Source: Pseudomonadota bacterium
GTDB taxonomy: Bacteria; Pseudomonadota; Gammaproteobacteria; Burkholderiales; Burkholderiaceae
DNA length: 64,000 bases
Direction of reading: 5' to 3'
Assembly: GCA_963205525.1 (NCBI GenBank)
Contig: CAUJJP010000046.1
Span: 1 to 64,000, forward strand
Under the pieces are notes generated by a model, which was given only the letters and a program-made list of their open reading frames with translations, did not search any database and was not told the DNA's origin. The position numbers and the translations under genes are program-made. Of this stretch, positions 28,743-41,076 are shown one piece after another. Each line of letters starts with the position of its first letter. Position 1 is the first letter of the stretch.

Positions 28743-29264
28743 ATGGCTTTGCTGCGCATCGGCGAGCACCAGCCCCGGATCGGCGCCGGCGCCTGGGTGG
28801 CCGACAACGCGCGCCTGATCGGCCAGGTGGAGCTGGGCGCCGAGTCCAGCGTCTGGTATGGCAGCACGATACGCGCCGACAACGAGCTCATCCGCATCGG
28901 CGCGCGCTGCAACATCCAGGACGGCGCGGTGCTGCACACCGACCCCGGCTTCCCGATGCTGCTGGGCGACGAGGTCACGGTCGGCCACCAGGCGATGCTG
29001 CACGGCTGCGTGGTCGGCGCCGGCTCGCTGATCGGCATCCAGACCGTCATCCTCAACGGCGCGCGCATCGGCAGCCACTGCCTGGTGGGCGCCGGCTCGC
29101 TGGTCACCGAGGGCAAGGAGTTCCCCGACGGCGCGCTCATCATGGGGCGGCCGGCGAAGGTGGTGCGCATGCTCGAGCCGGCGCAGATCGAGGGCCTGCG
29201 CACGAGCGCCTTGCAGTACGTTCAACAGGCGGCGCGCCACCGGCTGACGCAGCGCGTCGATTGA
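28743..29264 (+). CDS. gamma-carbonic-anhydrase-like hexapeptide-repeat protein
   Basis: A 173-residue left-handed beta-helix protein. Hexapeptide repeats run from GAWVADNARLIGQVELGAESSVWYGSTIRAD to IGSHCLVGAGSLV. The zinc ligands expected for gamma-class carbonic anhydrases are present in the pattern H-T-D and VGHQAMLHGC. The YrdA/CaiE/PaaY group is usually annotated this way; activity varies, so carbon dioxide hydration is plausible rather than shown. It ends 5 bp before hslO. Confidence 0.87.
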   Translation: MALLRIGEHQPRIGAGAWVADNARLIGQVELGAESSVWYGSTIRADNELIRIGARCNIQDGAVLHTDPGFPMLLGDEVTVGHQAMLHGCVVGAGSLIGIQTVILNGARIGSHCLVGAGSLVTEGKEFPDGALIMGRPAKVVRMLEPAQIEGLRTSALQYVQQAARHRLTQRVD

Positions 29265-29269
29265 AGCCC

Positions 29270-30217
29270 ATGTCCGAGCTGCACAAGTTCCTGTTCGAAG
29301 GCCTGCCGGTGCGCGGCATGCTGGTGCGCCTGGACGAGGGCTGGCAGGAGCTGCTGCAGCGCCGCGCCACGCCCTGGCCGGCCGAGGTGGCGACGCTGGT
29401 CGGCCAGATGTGCGCGGCCGGCGTGCTGCTGCAGTCCAACATCAAGTTCGAGGGTGCGCTGGTGCTGCAGATCCAGGGCGACGGGCCGGTGCCGCTGGCG
29501 GTGGCCGAGGTGCAGCCCAGCCTGCGCTTTCGCGCCACCGCCAGCGTCACCGGCGAGGTGGCGGCCGGGGCCGGGCTGGCGCAGCTGGTCAACCCGCTCG
29601 GGCGCGGGCGCTGCGCGATCACCCTCGACCCCGCCGAGCGCCAGCCCGGCCAGCAGCCCTACCAGGGCGTGGTCGCGCTGTGCGACGACGACGGCCGGCC
29701 GCTGCCCACGCTGGCGGCGGTGATCGCGCACTACATGCGCCAAAGCGAGCAGCTCGACACCCGGCTCGTGCTGGCCGCCGACGCGCGCGTGGCCGCCGGG
29801 CTGCTCATTCAGCGCCTGCCGGTGGAAGGGGCGGCCAACCTGGGCGCCGGTTCGGCGGCCGATGTGGAGTCGGCCGAGCATTTCAACCGCATCGCCCACC
29901 TGGCCTCGACCCTGAGCGACGAGGAGTTGCTGACGCTGGATGCACACACCCTGCTGCGGCGCCTGTTCTGGCAGGAGGATGTGCGCCATTTCGACCCCCT
30001 GACGCCGAGCTTTGCCTGCCGCTGCTCGCGCGAGCGCGTGCGCGGCATGCTGCGCGGGCTGGGGCGGCGCGAAAGCGAGGAACTCATCGCCGAGCGTGGC
30101 GCGGTGGAAGTGGGATGCGAGTTCTGCGGCCTGCAGTACCGCTTCGACGCCGTCGACGTGGGCGAGATGTTCACGCCCTCGGCGAACCAGCCGCCGGGTT
30201 CCTCGGCGGTCAACTGA
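29270..30217 (+). CDS. hslO: redox-regulated chaperone Hsp33
   Basis: A 315-residue cytosolic chaperone activated by oxidation. The C-terminal zinc switch is intact: CxC at 250-252 (CRCSRERV) and CxxC at 283-286 (CEFC). The N-terminal domain matches HslO (LLQSNIKFEGALVLQIQGDGPVPLAVAE). ATG 29270 is preferred over a TTG at 29261. It sits in a run with the gamma-CA-like gene and the DUF167 gene. Confidence 0.94.
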   Translation: MSELHKFLFEGLPVRGMLVRLDEGWQELLQRRATPWPAEVATLVGQMCAAGVLLQSNIKFEGALVLQIQGDGPVPLAVAEVQPSLRFRATASVTGEVAAGAGLAQLVNPLGRGRCAITLDPAERQPGQQPYQGVVALCDDDGRPLPTLAAVIAHYMRQSEQLDTRLVLAADARVAAGLLIQRLPVEGAANLGAGSAADVESAEHFNRIAHLASTLSDEELLTLDAHTLLRRLFWQEDVRHFDPLTPSFACRCSRERVRGMLRGLGRRESEELIAERGAVEVGCEFCGLQYRFDAVDVGEMFTPSANQPPGSSAVN

Positions 30218-30221
30218 ACGC

Positions 30222-30530
30222 ATGCAGGCGGGCGCGGCGCACTACCGCTGGCAGGGCGATGCCCTGTGGCTGGAGCTGCAGGGCAAGCCGGGTGCGCGGC
30301 GCGACGGCTTCGGCCGCGTCAGCGGCGGCCGGCTGCAGGTGCAGATCGCGGCCCAGCCCGAGGACGGACGCGCCACCGCGCGCATGATCGCCTTCCTGGC
30401 CGAGGCCTTCGACGTGCCGCGCTCGGCGGTCGAGCTGCGCTACGGCCTGTCCAGCCCCAAGAAGGGCGTCACCGTGCACGCGCCGCGCCGCCTGCCGGCC
30501 GAGGCGGCGGTCGCTGCGCCCGGCGCCTGA
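30222..30530 (+). CDS. DUF167/YggU family protein
   Basis: A 102-residue conserved protein. KPGARRDGFGRVSGGRLQVQIAAQPEDGRATARMIAFLAEAFDVPRSAVELRYGLSSPKKGVTV spans the whole DUF167 fold. Function is unknown in the family. It starts 4 bp after the hslO stop, so it is probably co-translated. Confidence 0.85.
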   Translation: MQAGAAHYRWQGDALWLELQGKPGARRDGFGRVSGGRLQVQIAAQPEDGRATARMIAFLAEAFDVPRSAVELRYGLSSPKKGVTVHAPRRLPAEAAVAAPGA

Positions 30531-30567
30531 CGCCATCCGCACAAGCCACTGTGACCGAGACCCAGCC

Positions 30568-31620
30568 ATGAGCGAGCCCGCCAGTGAACCCCGATTGACC
30601 TCGCTGTCGCACGGCGGCGGCTGCGGCTGCAAGATCGCCCCCGGCGTGCTGGGCGAGATCCTGCGCGGCAGCGCCGGCATGGCGATGCCGCCGCAACTGC
30701 TGGTCGGGCTGGAGACCGCGGACGACGCTGCGGTCTACCAGCTCAACGACGAGCAGGCGCTGATCGCGACCACCGACTTCTTCATGCCCATCGTCGACGA
30801 CCCGTTCGACTTCGGCCGCATCGCGGCCACGAACGCGATCAGCGACGTCTACGCCATGGGCGGCACGCCCATCATGGCGCTGGCGCTGGTGGGCATGCCG
30901 ATCAAGGTCTTGTCCACCCAGACCATCGCGCGCATCCTCGACGGAGGGCAGGCGGCGTGCCGGGCGGCCGGCATCCCGGTGGCCGGCGGCCACACCATCG
31001 ACTCGGTGGAGGCGATCTACGGCCTGGTGGCGCTCGGCCTCGTCCACCCGCAGCGCCTGAAGCGCAACTCCGGCGCGCGCGCGGGCGACCGTCTGGTGCT
31101 GGGAAAGCCGCTGGGCGTGGGCGTGTACAGCGCGGCGCTGAAGAAGCAGCAGCTCCGCGCCGAGGGCTACCTGCAGATGATCGAGTGCACGACGAAGCTG
31201 AACACTCCCGGCCCCGAGCTGGCAGCGCTGGACGGCGTGCATGCGATCACCGACGTCACCGGCTTCGGCCTCGCCGGCCACGGCCTGGAGATGGCGCGCG
31301 GCGCCGGCCTGCAGCTGGCGCTGGACTGGGCGCGCGTGCCGCTGCTGCCTGGCGTGCGGGCGCTGGCCGGGCAGGGCATGGTGACGGGCGCCTCCGGCCG
31401 CAACTGGGATGCCTACGGCCATGAGGTGCGGCTGCCGGCCGGCTTCGCGGCCGAGGACCAGGCGCTGCTGAGCGACCCGCAGACCAGCGGCGGCCTGCTC
31501 GTGTCCTGCGCCGCGGACAGCGTCGGCGCGGTGCTGGAGGTGTTCCGCCGCCACGGCTTCGCCGCCGCGGCCGAGATCGGCGAGGTGCGGGACGGCGCGC
31601 CGGAGCTGGTCCTGCGCTGA
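30568..31620 (+). CDS. selD: selenide, water dikinase (selenophosphate synthetase)
   Basis: A 350-residue enzyme that makes selenophosphate from selenide and ATP. The active-site segment GGGCGCK has Cys19 (not selenocysteine) and Lys22. ATP/Mg sites are TTDFFMPIVDDPFDFGRIAATNAISDVYAMGG and VAGGHTID. No selA/selB or selU (mnmH) is in the window, so the downstream use of selenium, as selenocysteine or 2-selenouridine, is unknown. The next gene, 10 bp on, is an RlmN-like radical SAM enzyme, an uncommon partner. Confidence 0.95.
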   Translation: MSEPASEPRLTSLSHGGGCGCKIAPGVLGEILRGSAGMAMPPQLLVGLETADDAAVYQLNDEQALIATTDFFMPIVDDPFDFGRIAATNAISDVYAMGGTPIMALALVGMPIKVLSTQTIARILDGGQAACRAAGIPVAGGHTIDSVEAIYGLVALGLVHPQRLKRNSGARAGDRLVLGKPLGVGVYSAALKKQQLRAEGYLQMIECTTKLNTPGPELAALDGVHAITDVTGFGLAGHGLEMARGAGLQLALDWARVPLLPGVRALAGQGMVTGASGRNWDAYGHEVRLPAGFAAEDQALLSDPQTSGGLLVSCAADSVGAVLEVFRRHGFAAAAEIGEVRDGAPELVLR

Positions 31621-31630
31621 GCCGCGCCCG

Positions 31631-32665
31631 ATGGCAGGTCCCGCGCCGATCGACATCGCCGGCATCGCGCAGCGCCTGCAAGCGCTGGGCGCCGGCCCCG
31701 AGCACCGCGTGCACGTGCTTCGCCACTGGGTGCAGGGCCGGGCGCAGGCGGCGGGACGGCGTGCACTCGCGGACTTCATGCCGCGCGCGCTGCGGGACGC
31801 GCTGCCGGCGCTGGAAGCCGAACTGGCGGCGCTGGCGCAGCTGCGCGAACGGCACCCTGGCGCCGACGGCTCGGCGCGCCTGCTGGTCGGGCTGGCCGAC
31901 GGCCAGACGGTGGAGACCGTGCTGCTGCCGCGCCAGGGGGTGTGCGTGTCGACCCAGATCGGCTGCGCGGTGGGTTGTGGCTTCTGCATGACCGGCCGGG
32001 CCGGCCTGCTGCGCCAGCTCGGCAGCGCCGAGATCGTGGCCCAGGTGGTGCTGGCGCGCCGCCTGCAGCCGCTGCGCAAGGTGGTCTTCATGGGCATGGG
32101 CGAGCCGGCGCACAACCTCGAGCAGGTGCTGGCGGCAATCGATCTGCTGGGCACCGAGGGCCAGTTCGGGCACAAGCAGCTGGTGTTCTCCACCGTCGGC
32201 GACGCGCGCGTGTTCGAGCGTCTGCCGCGGCAGCGGGTGAAGCCGGCGCTGGCGCTGTCGCTGCATTCGCTGAACCCGGATCGCCGGCGCGCCCTGCTGC
32301 CGCGCGCGCCGCACATCGACCCCGCCGAGCTGCTGGCGCAGGCGCTGGCCTACGCGCGCGCCAGCGGCTACCCGCTGCAGCTGCAGTGGACGCTGCTGGC
32401 CGGGGTGAACGACGGCGACGACGAGCTGCAGGCCTTGCTGCCGCTGCTGCGCGGCCAGCCGGCGATCCTGAACATGATTCCCTACAACGCTGTGCCCGGA
32501 CTGCCCTATGCGCGCCCGGCGCCGCAGCGCGTGGACGAGATCTTCCACTGGCTGAACCAGCGGGGCGTGCTCACCCGCATGCGCCAGTCGGCCGGGCAGG
32601 ACGTGGACGCCGGCTGCGGCCAGTTGCGGGCGCGCAGCCTGGCGCGCCCGCAGCCCGCGGCCTGA
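31631..32665 (+). CDS. RlmN-like radical SAM RNA methyltransferase
   Basis: A 344-residue protein of the RlmN/Cfr family. The radical-SAM cluster is Cys112-x3-Cys116-x2-Cys119 (QIGCAVGCGFC). The two family-specific cysteines of RlmN are also present, Cys105 (GVCVSTQ) and the methyl-carrying Cys near 329 (DVDAGCGQL). FMGMGEPAHN and the ALSLHSLNPDRRRALLPRA block follow. It is shorter than the housekeeping RlmN (about 370-390), which usually sits near ndk and ispG, so this is likely a second, specialised copy. Target RNA is unknown. It follows selD by 10 bp. Confidence 0.82.
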   Translation: MAGPAPIDIAGIAQRLQALGAGPEHRVHVLRHWVQGRAQAAGRRALADFMPRALRDALPALEAELAALAQLRERHPGADGSARLLVGLADGQTVETVLLPRQGVCVSTQIGCAVGCGFCMTGRAGLLRQLGSAEIVAQVVLARRLQPLRKVVFMGMGEPAHNLEQVLAAIDLLGTEGQFGHKQLVFSTVGDARVFERLPRQRVKPALALSLHSLNPDRRRALLPRAPHIDPAELLAQALAYARASGYPLQLQWTLLAGVNDGDDELQALLPLLRGQPAILNMIPYNAVPGLPYARPAPQRVDEIFHWLNQRGVLTRMRQSAGQDVDAGCGQLRARSLARPQPAA

Positions 32666-32700
32666 AGCTCGGCGCAGCGTTCGCGCGGGCGCTGAGCCGC

Positions 32701-32721
32701 GCCCGGGCGCTGCGCCCGGGC
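32701..32721. terminator. large GC palindrome between convergent genes, probable terminator
   Basis: GCCCGGGCGC and GCGCCCGGGC flank a single T, a near-perfect 21-bp inverted repeat 36 bp after the RlmN-like stop and 69 bp before the DUF6351 stop on the other strand. It lacks a U tract. A second GCGCCCGGG copy follows at 32726. Confidence 0.5.
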
Positions 32722-32789
32722 CCAGCGCCCGGGAATCGGCACCTGCGCTCTGTCAGCGCGCACTGCCCGCGTGATCGCCGGCAGCGCGC

Positions 32790-35117
32790 TCAGGAAGGCC
32801 GCGCCTGGTCGGGCTTGCTGTAGTCGCACACGCCCTCGGGGAAGATCTGCTGCAGGCGCGCGATGTCGGCGCTGCTCGGCACCCAGGGCGCGTAGCTGCC
32901 GTCGGCCACCGCTTGCGCGACCGGCTTGAGCGCGCAGCGGTAGATGCCACCCTCGATCGGTGCGCCGGCGACGGTGCGCGAGGTGCCGTACATCGGGAAG
33001 CGCTGCGTGCACTTGCCGGCGGGCCGGTCGTCGAGCACGCCGTCCCAGGCGTCGTTGCCGGCGTAGATCAGCGCGCCGTTGACGTCGAAGCAGCTGTCCA
33101 CCGCCGCCGCCGGCCGGTTCTCGGCGATGCTCTTGCCGGGGTTGGCGCGGATGTTGGCCATCCAATCGTCCATCACCTTCATCGCGTCCATGGACTGGCT
33201 GGCCTTGGGCGTGCCGGGCACGGTGTCGGTGAACCAGATCACCAGGTGGTCGGAGTTGCCCATCTTCTGCAGCACCCGCTTGCGCACCGCGAAGGACTGG
33301 TGGACGTTGTGCATGTCGAGCTCGCGCTCCATGTACTGGCGGTGGTCTATCGTGGGCAGCGGCATCTGGCCGCTGAACACCATGCCCGAGGTGTAGGCGG
33401 CGCGCATCGCGTCGGGGTCGCCGTGGGTGCGCGGCGCCGGCTGGTCGGCGGCCGGCTGCCGGTTCATGTTGCGGCTGCTCCAGAGGTCGAACCGGGTCGG
33501 GTCGGCCATCACCTCGGCCAGGGTCCCGATGTAGGGGAAGCCCTCCTGCACCATCTGGCTCGGGTGCTTCCAGCCGCCGATCTTGAAGTTCAGGTCCAGG
33601 AACTCGGCGCCGCTGATCTTGCCGGCCTTCAGCGAGTTCAGCCCGTACTGCACGCCCACGTTGTCCCAGGTCGGGCGCGCGGCGCCGCTGGCGTCGACGC
33701 CGTAGATGTTGCGCAGGTCGTCGTAATGCGTCCAGCGGATGGCGGCGATGTCGGACTGCGGCACGTACTTGTCCTGGTAGTCGGCCTCGCCGTAGTGCGG
33801 GTTCATCGCCAGCGCCGACAGGCCGATCCAGGATTTGCGGCATTCGGTGGAGCCGCGCGCGGTGCTCAGGCCGAGCATGGTCTTGGCGTCGGCGAAGGGG
33901 TCGTTGACCTCGGCCACGTCATCCTGGCCGGCCGGTGTCTCCTCGGCGTTCATGCCCACCAGCCAGCTGCGGTTCTTGGTCGTGCGCCACTTGGGGTTGG
34001 CCTTGTCGGTCACGTCCATGTAGTACTCGAGCAGCTCGCAGTCGCCGACGTGGATGGTCTGCGTCACCATGTCGGGGTAGGACTGCACGGGCAGCGCGGC
34101 ATCCAGGATGCCGGGGTTGTTCTGCGCCAGGATGTACTGCTGGATGGCGCCGCCCGAGCCGCCCAGGCCATAGGTGTAGAGCGGGCGGCCGTAGCGCTCG
34201 ATGAAGCGCTCCTTGGTCATCATCGCCGTCTCGCCCGAGACCTGCAGGTTGTAGTGGGTGTCGGTGACGTTGCCGCTGGAATGCACGATGGCGTCGCCGC
34301 GCGCGAGTACGTCGGCGTTCATCGAGCGGCCGTGGATGCGGCCCTGCGAGTGGCCGATCGCCACCCCGCCCTGGAAGTAGTACTGCAGCCGGCGGTTCCA
34401 CAGGCTGAGGTCGGGCCTGGACCGGTCCTCGTTTGCCGGCGCCAGCATGGCGAAGCTGTAGAGGAAGCGGTTGATGCTGCCGCGCTCCTGGCGCACGACG
34501 AAGTCCACCGTGCGGCCGTCGGCCAGGGTGATGGTCTTCATGTCGGCCGGGCGCGAGCCGTCGGCGGGCAGGTCTTTCCAGGCCTCGCCGGTGCTGCGGT
34601 AGTAGTAGCTGACGTAGGTTTCGATCGAGCAGTTGCGGCTGTAGCCGATCACCTGGCCCGCGGCGTCGGTGACCGGATAGCCGGGCGGGCTGGCGCTGTC
34701 CACCAGCGGCTGCTTGCCCAGGCGCTCGGTGCTGCAGACGAAGGGCGTTTGCTGCGGGCCGGAGAACATCGGCCCCGTGATCGGGTGGTTGGTGAGCGTC
34801 AGGCGCTGGTTGGCGTAGCCGTCGGAGCGCACTTCGAGCACGTTGGCGCCGTCCACCAGGCCGCTGACCACGCCCTCCAGTCGGTCGCCGTCGGCCTGCA
34901 GGGCGGGGCTGATGCGCGCGCCGTTGAGCCACAGCTCGATCTGGGCGTGCTTGGACGCAGGGGCCTCGATCTCGATGCGTGCGTCGCCGCCGGACACGTA
35001 CTGCGCCGGGCTGGACAGGATGCTGAGCCTGACGGGCCTGACTTCCTCGTTGCCGCCGCAGGCGGCCAGCAGCGCGGCTGCGGCGGCGGCGGAGATCAGG
35101 GTTCGGGTGTGCTTCAT
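32790..35117 (-). CDS. DUF6351 family secreted lipoprotein, alpha/beta-hydrolase-like
   Basis: A 775-residue exported protein. The signal ends in a lipobox (LLAAC, Cys20), followed by an Ig-like N-terminal region (about 28-110). The central part contains LYTYGLGGSGGAIQQYILAQNNPGILDAALPVQSYPDM around 313-350; GGSGG with Ser321 resembles a hydrolase nucleophile elbow, and DHLVIWFTDTVPG and similar late segments could carry the acid and His. I recognise it as DUF6351, a family with no characterised reaction to my knowledge. A role in breaking down an ester polymer or xenobiotic is speculation. It is transcribed alone with a 340-bp spacer upstream. Confidence 0.75.
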   Translation of the reverse strand: MKHTRTLISAAAAAALLAACGGNEEVRPVRLSILSSPAQYVSGGDARIEIEAPASKHAQIELWLNGARISPALQADGDRLEGVVSGLVDGANVLEVRSDGYANQRLTLTNHPITGPMFSGPQQTPFVCSTERLGKQPLVDSASPPGYPVTDAAGQVIGYSRNCSIETYVSYYYRSTGEAWKDLPADGSRPADMKTITLADGRTVDFVVRQERGSINRFLYSFAMLAPANEDRSRPDLSLWNRRLQYYFQGGVAIGHSQGRIHGRSMNADVLARGDAIVHSSGNVTDTHYNLQVSGETAMMTKERFIERYGRPLYTYGLGGSGGAIQQYILAQNNPGILDAALPVQSYPDMVTQTIHVGDCELLEYYMDVTDKANPKWRTTKNRSWLVGMNAEETPAGQDDVAEVNDPFADAKTMLGLSTARGSTECRKSWIGLSALAMNPHYGEADYQDKYVPQSDIAAIRWTHYDDLRNIYGVDASGAARPTWDNVGVQYGLNSLKAGKISGAEFLDLNFKIGGWKHPSQMVQEGFPYIGTLAEVMADPTRFDLWSSRNMNRQPAADQPAPRTHGDPDAMRAAYTSGMVFSGQMPLPTIDHRQYMERELDMHNVHQSFAVRKRVLQKMGNSDHLVIWFTDTVPGTPKASQSMDAMKVMDDWMANIRANPGKSIAENRPAAAVDSCFDVNGALIYAGNDAWDGVLDDRPAGKCTQRFPMYGTSRTVAGAPIEGGIYRCALKPVAQAVADGSYAPWVPSSADIARLQQIFPEGVCDYSKPDQARPS

Positions 35118-35458
35118 CGCTGGGTCTCCTCTGTGGGTGCGGTGGCACCGTTCTTGGGTCGGACTTCGGGATGCAACATCTGCGGGCAGCAGCCACGGAA
35201 GGACTGCCAACGCCGGTGGAATCGTCAGGTCTTGTCGCGGCGATGCGAAAGACGATCTCTGAATGATTCTGATCACCGCGGCCGGCGCCGGACAGGTCGG
35301 CAAAACCCGCGGGTGCCCGGCGCCGGGTGGTGGGGCGTGGCGACCGGTGACGACGGGTGGCGACGGGTGATCGCGCGCGGTGGCGCACGGTGGCGGGCGG
35401 TGGCGGGCGGTGGAGCCGGGATCCGGGACGCGGGCACCCGCCGGTCAGCGCCTGCCCT
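35118..35458. other. 341-bp intergenic region with repeats
   Basis: The half next to the DUF6351 gene (35118-35280) is less GC-rich and probably holds its promoter, though no clear -35/-10 pair stands out. The half next to the GntR stop (35300-35450) is made of short GGTGGCGGGC- and CGACGGGTGG-like repeats. It is flanked by an 11-bp inverted pair, GCGGGTGCCCG (35309-35319) and CGGGCACCCGC (35431-35441). No gene is seen. Confidence 0.6.
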
Positions 35459-36106
35459 TCAGGCCGCGGCGGCGAGCCCGTTCGCGAAGTGGCTGCGCAT
35501 CAGACGCCGTGCGGCCTCGCCGTCGGCGGCGTCTATGGCCTGCATGAGGGCACGGTGCTCGGCCAGCGAGTCCTCGAGCCGGCCCTGCCTGAGCAGCGAG
35601 TGGTGGCGGTTGAGTTTCATCACCTTGCGCAGGTCGGCCACGATCTGCTGCGCCCAGCGGTTGCCGGCGATGCGCAGCAGCGCGAGGTGGAAGGCCTCGT
35701 TGGTGGCGAAGAAGGCCTCGCGCTGGCGCACCTGGCGCTCCAGCCTGTCGTGCAGGGCGCGCAGCTCGGCACGTTCGGCCGCGCTGGCGCCGCTGGCGAC
35801 GCTGGCTGCGGCTTCGCTCTCCAGCAGGCCCAGCAAGGCGTAGACCTGGGCCACGTCGTCGCGCGACACCTCGGCGACGAAGGCGCCACGGCGCAGCTTC
35901 ATCGTCACCAGGCCCTCGACCGCCAGCACCTTGAGCGCCTCGCGCAGCGGGGTGCGGCTGATGCCGAGCTCGGCGGCGAGCTTCATCTCGTCGATCCAGC
36001 TGCCGGGCTCCAGGCGCCGGCCGAAGATCTGCTCGCGCAGGCGGTCGGCCACGTCCAGGTAGAGGGCGCGGCGGTCCAGCGGTGCGGCGGGGTCGACGGG
36101 TGGCAT
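35459..36106 (-). CDS. GntR-family regulator with FCD domain, probable propionate-pathway regulator
   Basis: A 215-residue regulator. The N-terminal winged helix contains LAAELGISRTPLREALKVLAVEGLVT. The C-terminal all-helical FCD domain contains the metal/ligand-binding pattern TNEAFHLALLRIAGNRW and LAEHRALMQAIDAAD. ATG 36106 begins MPPVDPAAPLDRRALYLDVADRLRE. An upstream ATG at 36178 would add 24 residues but touches the 12-bp palindrome at 36180, so it is less likely to be transcribed. It is divergent from the mutase gene and probably controls that operon in response to a pathway acid or acyl-CoA. Confidence 0.85.
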   Translation of the reverse strand: MPPVDPAAPLDRRALYLDVADRLREQIFGRRLEPGSWIDEMKLAAELGISRTPLREALKVLAVEGLVTMKLRRGAFVAEVSRDDVAQVYALLGLLESEAAASVASGASAAERAELRALHDRLERQVRQREAFFATNEAFHLALLRIAGNRWAQQIVADLRKVMKLNRHHSLLRQGRLEDSLAEHRALMQAIDAADGEAARRLMRSHFANGLAAAA

Positions 36107-36179
36107 GGATGGGAGCAAAGTGCGGCGGTTGCCGGCCACGGTTTCGGCCGTTGGCAGGTGCCGGATATCGTGATTCATA

Positions 36180-36191
36180 ATTATGCATAAT
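36180..36191. promoter_or_regulatory. 12-bp palindrome, likely GntR operator
   Basis: ATTATGCATAAT is a perfect palindrome in an AT island (CATAATTATGCATAATG) of otherwise GC-rich DNA, between the GntR regulator gene and the mutase gene. Position and symmetry suit autoregulation and control of the propionate operon. Confidence 0.6.
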
Positions 36192-36209
36192 GCTCGCCGG
36201 AGAACAAGA

Positions 36210-36232
36210 CAACTCGGCGGTGGACCGAGTTG
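36210..36232 (+). other. hairpin in the mutase leader
   Basis: CAACTCGG (36210-36217) and CCGAGTTG (36225-36232) form an 8-bp perfect stem with a 7-base loop, 86 bp before the mutase ATG. I find no B12 box or other features of a cobalamin riboswitch, so its role is open. Confidence 0.5.
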
Positions 36233-36318
36233 CCGCGCCGCTGCGGTCCGGCTTTTGCCTCATGCCGTGAGCCGCGCGGCGCCGCCTGCCGACTCCCACC
36301 GCGTTTGAACCAGCCCGG

Positions 36319-38483
<2,165 letters not shown>

Positions 38484-38487
<4 letters not shown>

Positions 38488-39535
38488 CGCTCGCCGATCC
38501 GGTCGACCCGGCCGACCAGGCGCTGCGCGACGCCGTGCTCGGTGCGCCCGGGCCGCTGCAGCGGCGCGCCGTGGCCAAGACCATCACCTTGCTGGAGAGC
38601 ACGCGCGCCGACCACCGCGCGCGCGCCGATGCCCTGCTCGACGCCCTGCTGCCGCACGCCGGGCGTGCGCTGCGCCTGGGCATCAGCGGCGTGCCGGGGG
38701 TTGGCAAGAGCACCTTCATCGAGGCCCTGGGTCTGCAGCTGACGGCGCTCGGTCACCGGGTGGCGGTGCTTGCGGTGGACCCCAGCTCCAGCCTTAGCGG
38801 CGGCAGCATCCTGGGCGACAAGACGCGCATGGAGCGCCTGGCCGCCGACCCGCAGGCCTACATCCGGCCCAGCCCGAGCAGCGGCACCCTGGGCGGCGTG
38901 GCCGAGAAGACGCGCGAGGCGATGCTGGTGTGCGAGGCCGCGGGATTCGACGTCGTGATCGTCGAGACCGTGGGCGTGGGCCAGAGCGAGACCGCGGTCG
39001 CCGGCATGACCGACTGCTTCGTGCTGCTGCTGCTGCCCAACGCCGGCGACGACCTGCAGGCGATCAAGAAGGGCGTGATGGAGCTGGCCGACCTGTTCGT
39101 CATCAACAAGGCCGACCTCGACCCCGACGCGGCCACCCGGGCGCGGGCCCAGATCACGAGCGCGCTGCGCCTGGTGGGCCGAGCCGGGCGCGCCGAACCC
39201 GAGAGCGCCCTGGCGCGCCCGCAGCCGCCGCAGGTGCTGCAGCTCAGCGCGCGCGCCGCCGACGGCGTGGCCGGCTTCTGGGCCGTGGTGAACGCCTGGC
39301 GCGAGGCCAGGCAGGCTGCCGGTCGCATCAGTGCGCGCCGCCACGAGCAGGACCGGGCCTGGATGTGGGAGCGCATCGAGGCCGGCCTGCACGAACGTTT
39401 CCGGCGCCACCCGCGGGTCTGCGAAGCCCTGCCGCGCCTGAGCGACGAAGTGCAGTCAGGCCGCCTCGCACCCTCGGTGGCGGCGCGCCGGCTGCTGGAC
39501 CTGCTGGACCCCGTCCAATCCCTGGAGAAGCCCTG

Positions 39536-39536
<1 letters not shown>
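38484..39536 (+). CDS. meaB: methylmalonyl-CoA mutase-associated GTPase MeaB
   Basis: A 350-residue G3E-type P-loop GTPase that guards the mutase from inactive cofactor and gates B12 loading. Walker A is [10 protein letters not shown], with [28 protein letters not shown] and NKADLD (guanine specificity) following. It overlaps the mutase stop by 4 bp and the pccB start by one base, indicating tight co-translation with its partner. Confidence 0.95.
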
Positions 39537-41068
<1,532 letters not shown>

Positions 41069-41076
41069 GGCCGGCC

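Noticed and set aside
30620..30640. Selenocysteine (in-frame TGA) in SelD
   Set aside because: The catalytic position is an ordinary Cys codon and the frame has no internal TGA.
36192..36318. Possible cobalamin riboswitch before the B12-dependent mutase
   Set aside because: I looked for the B12 box and the long conserved core and found neither. The 127-bp leader is too short; only a simple hairpin is present.
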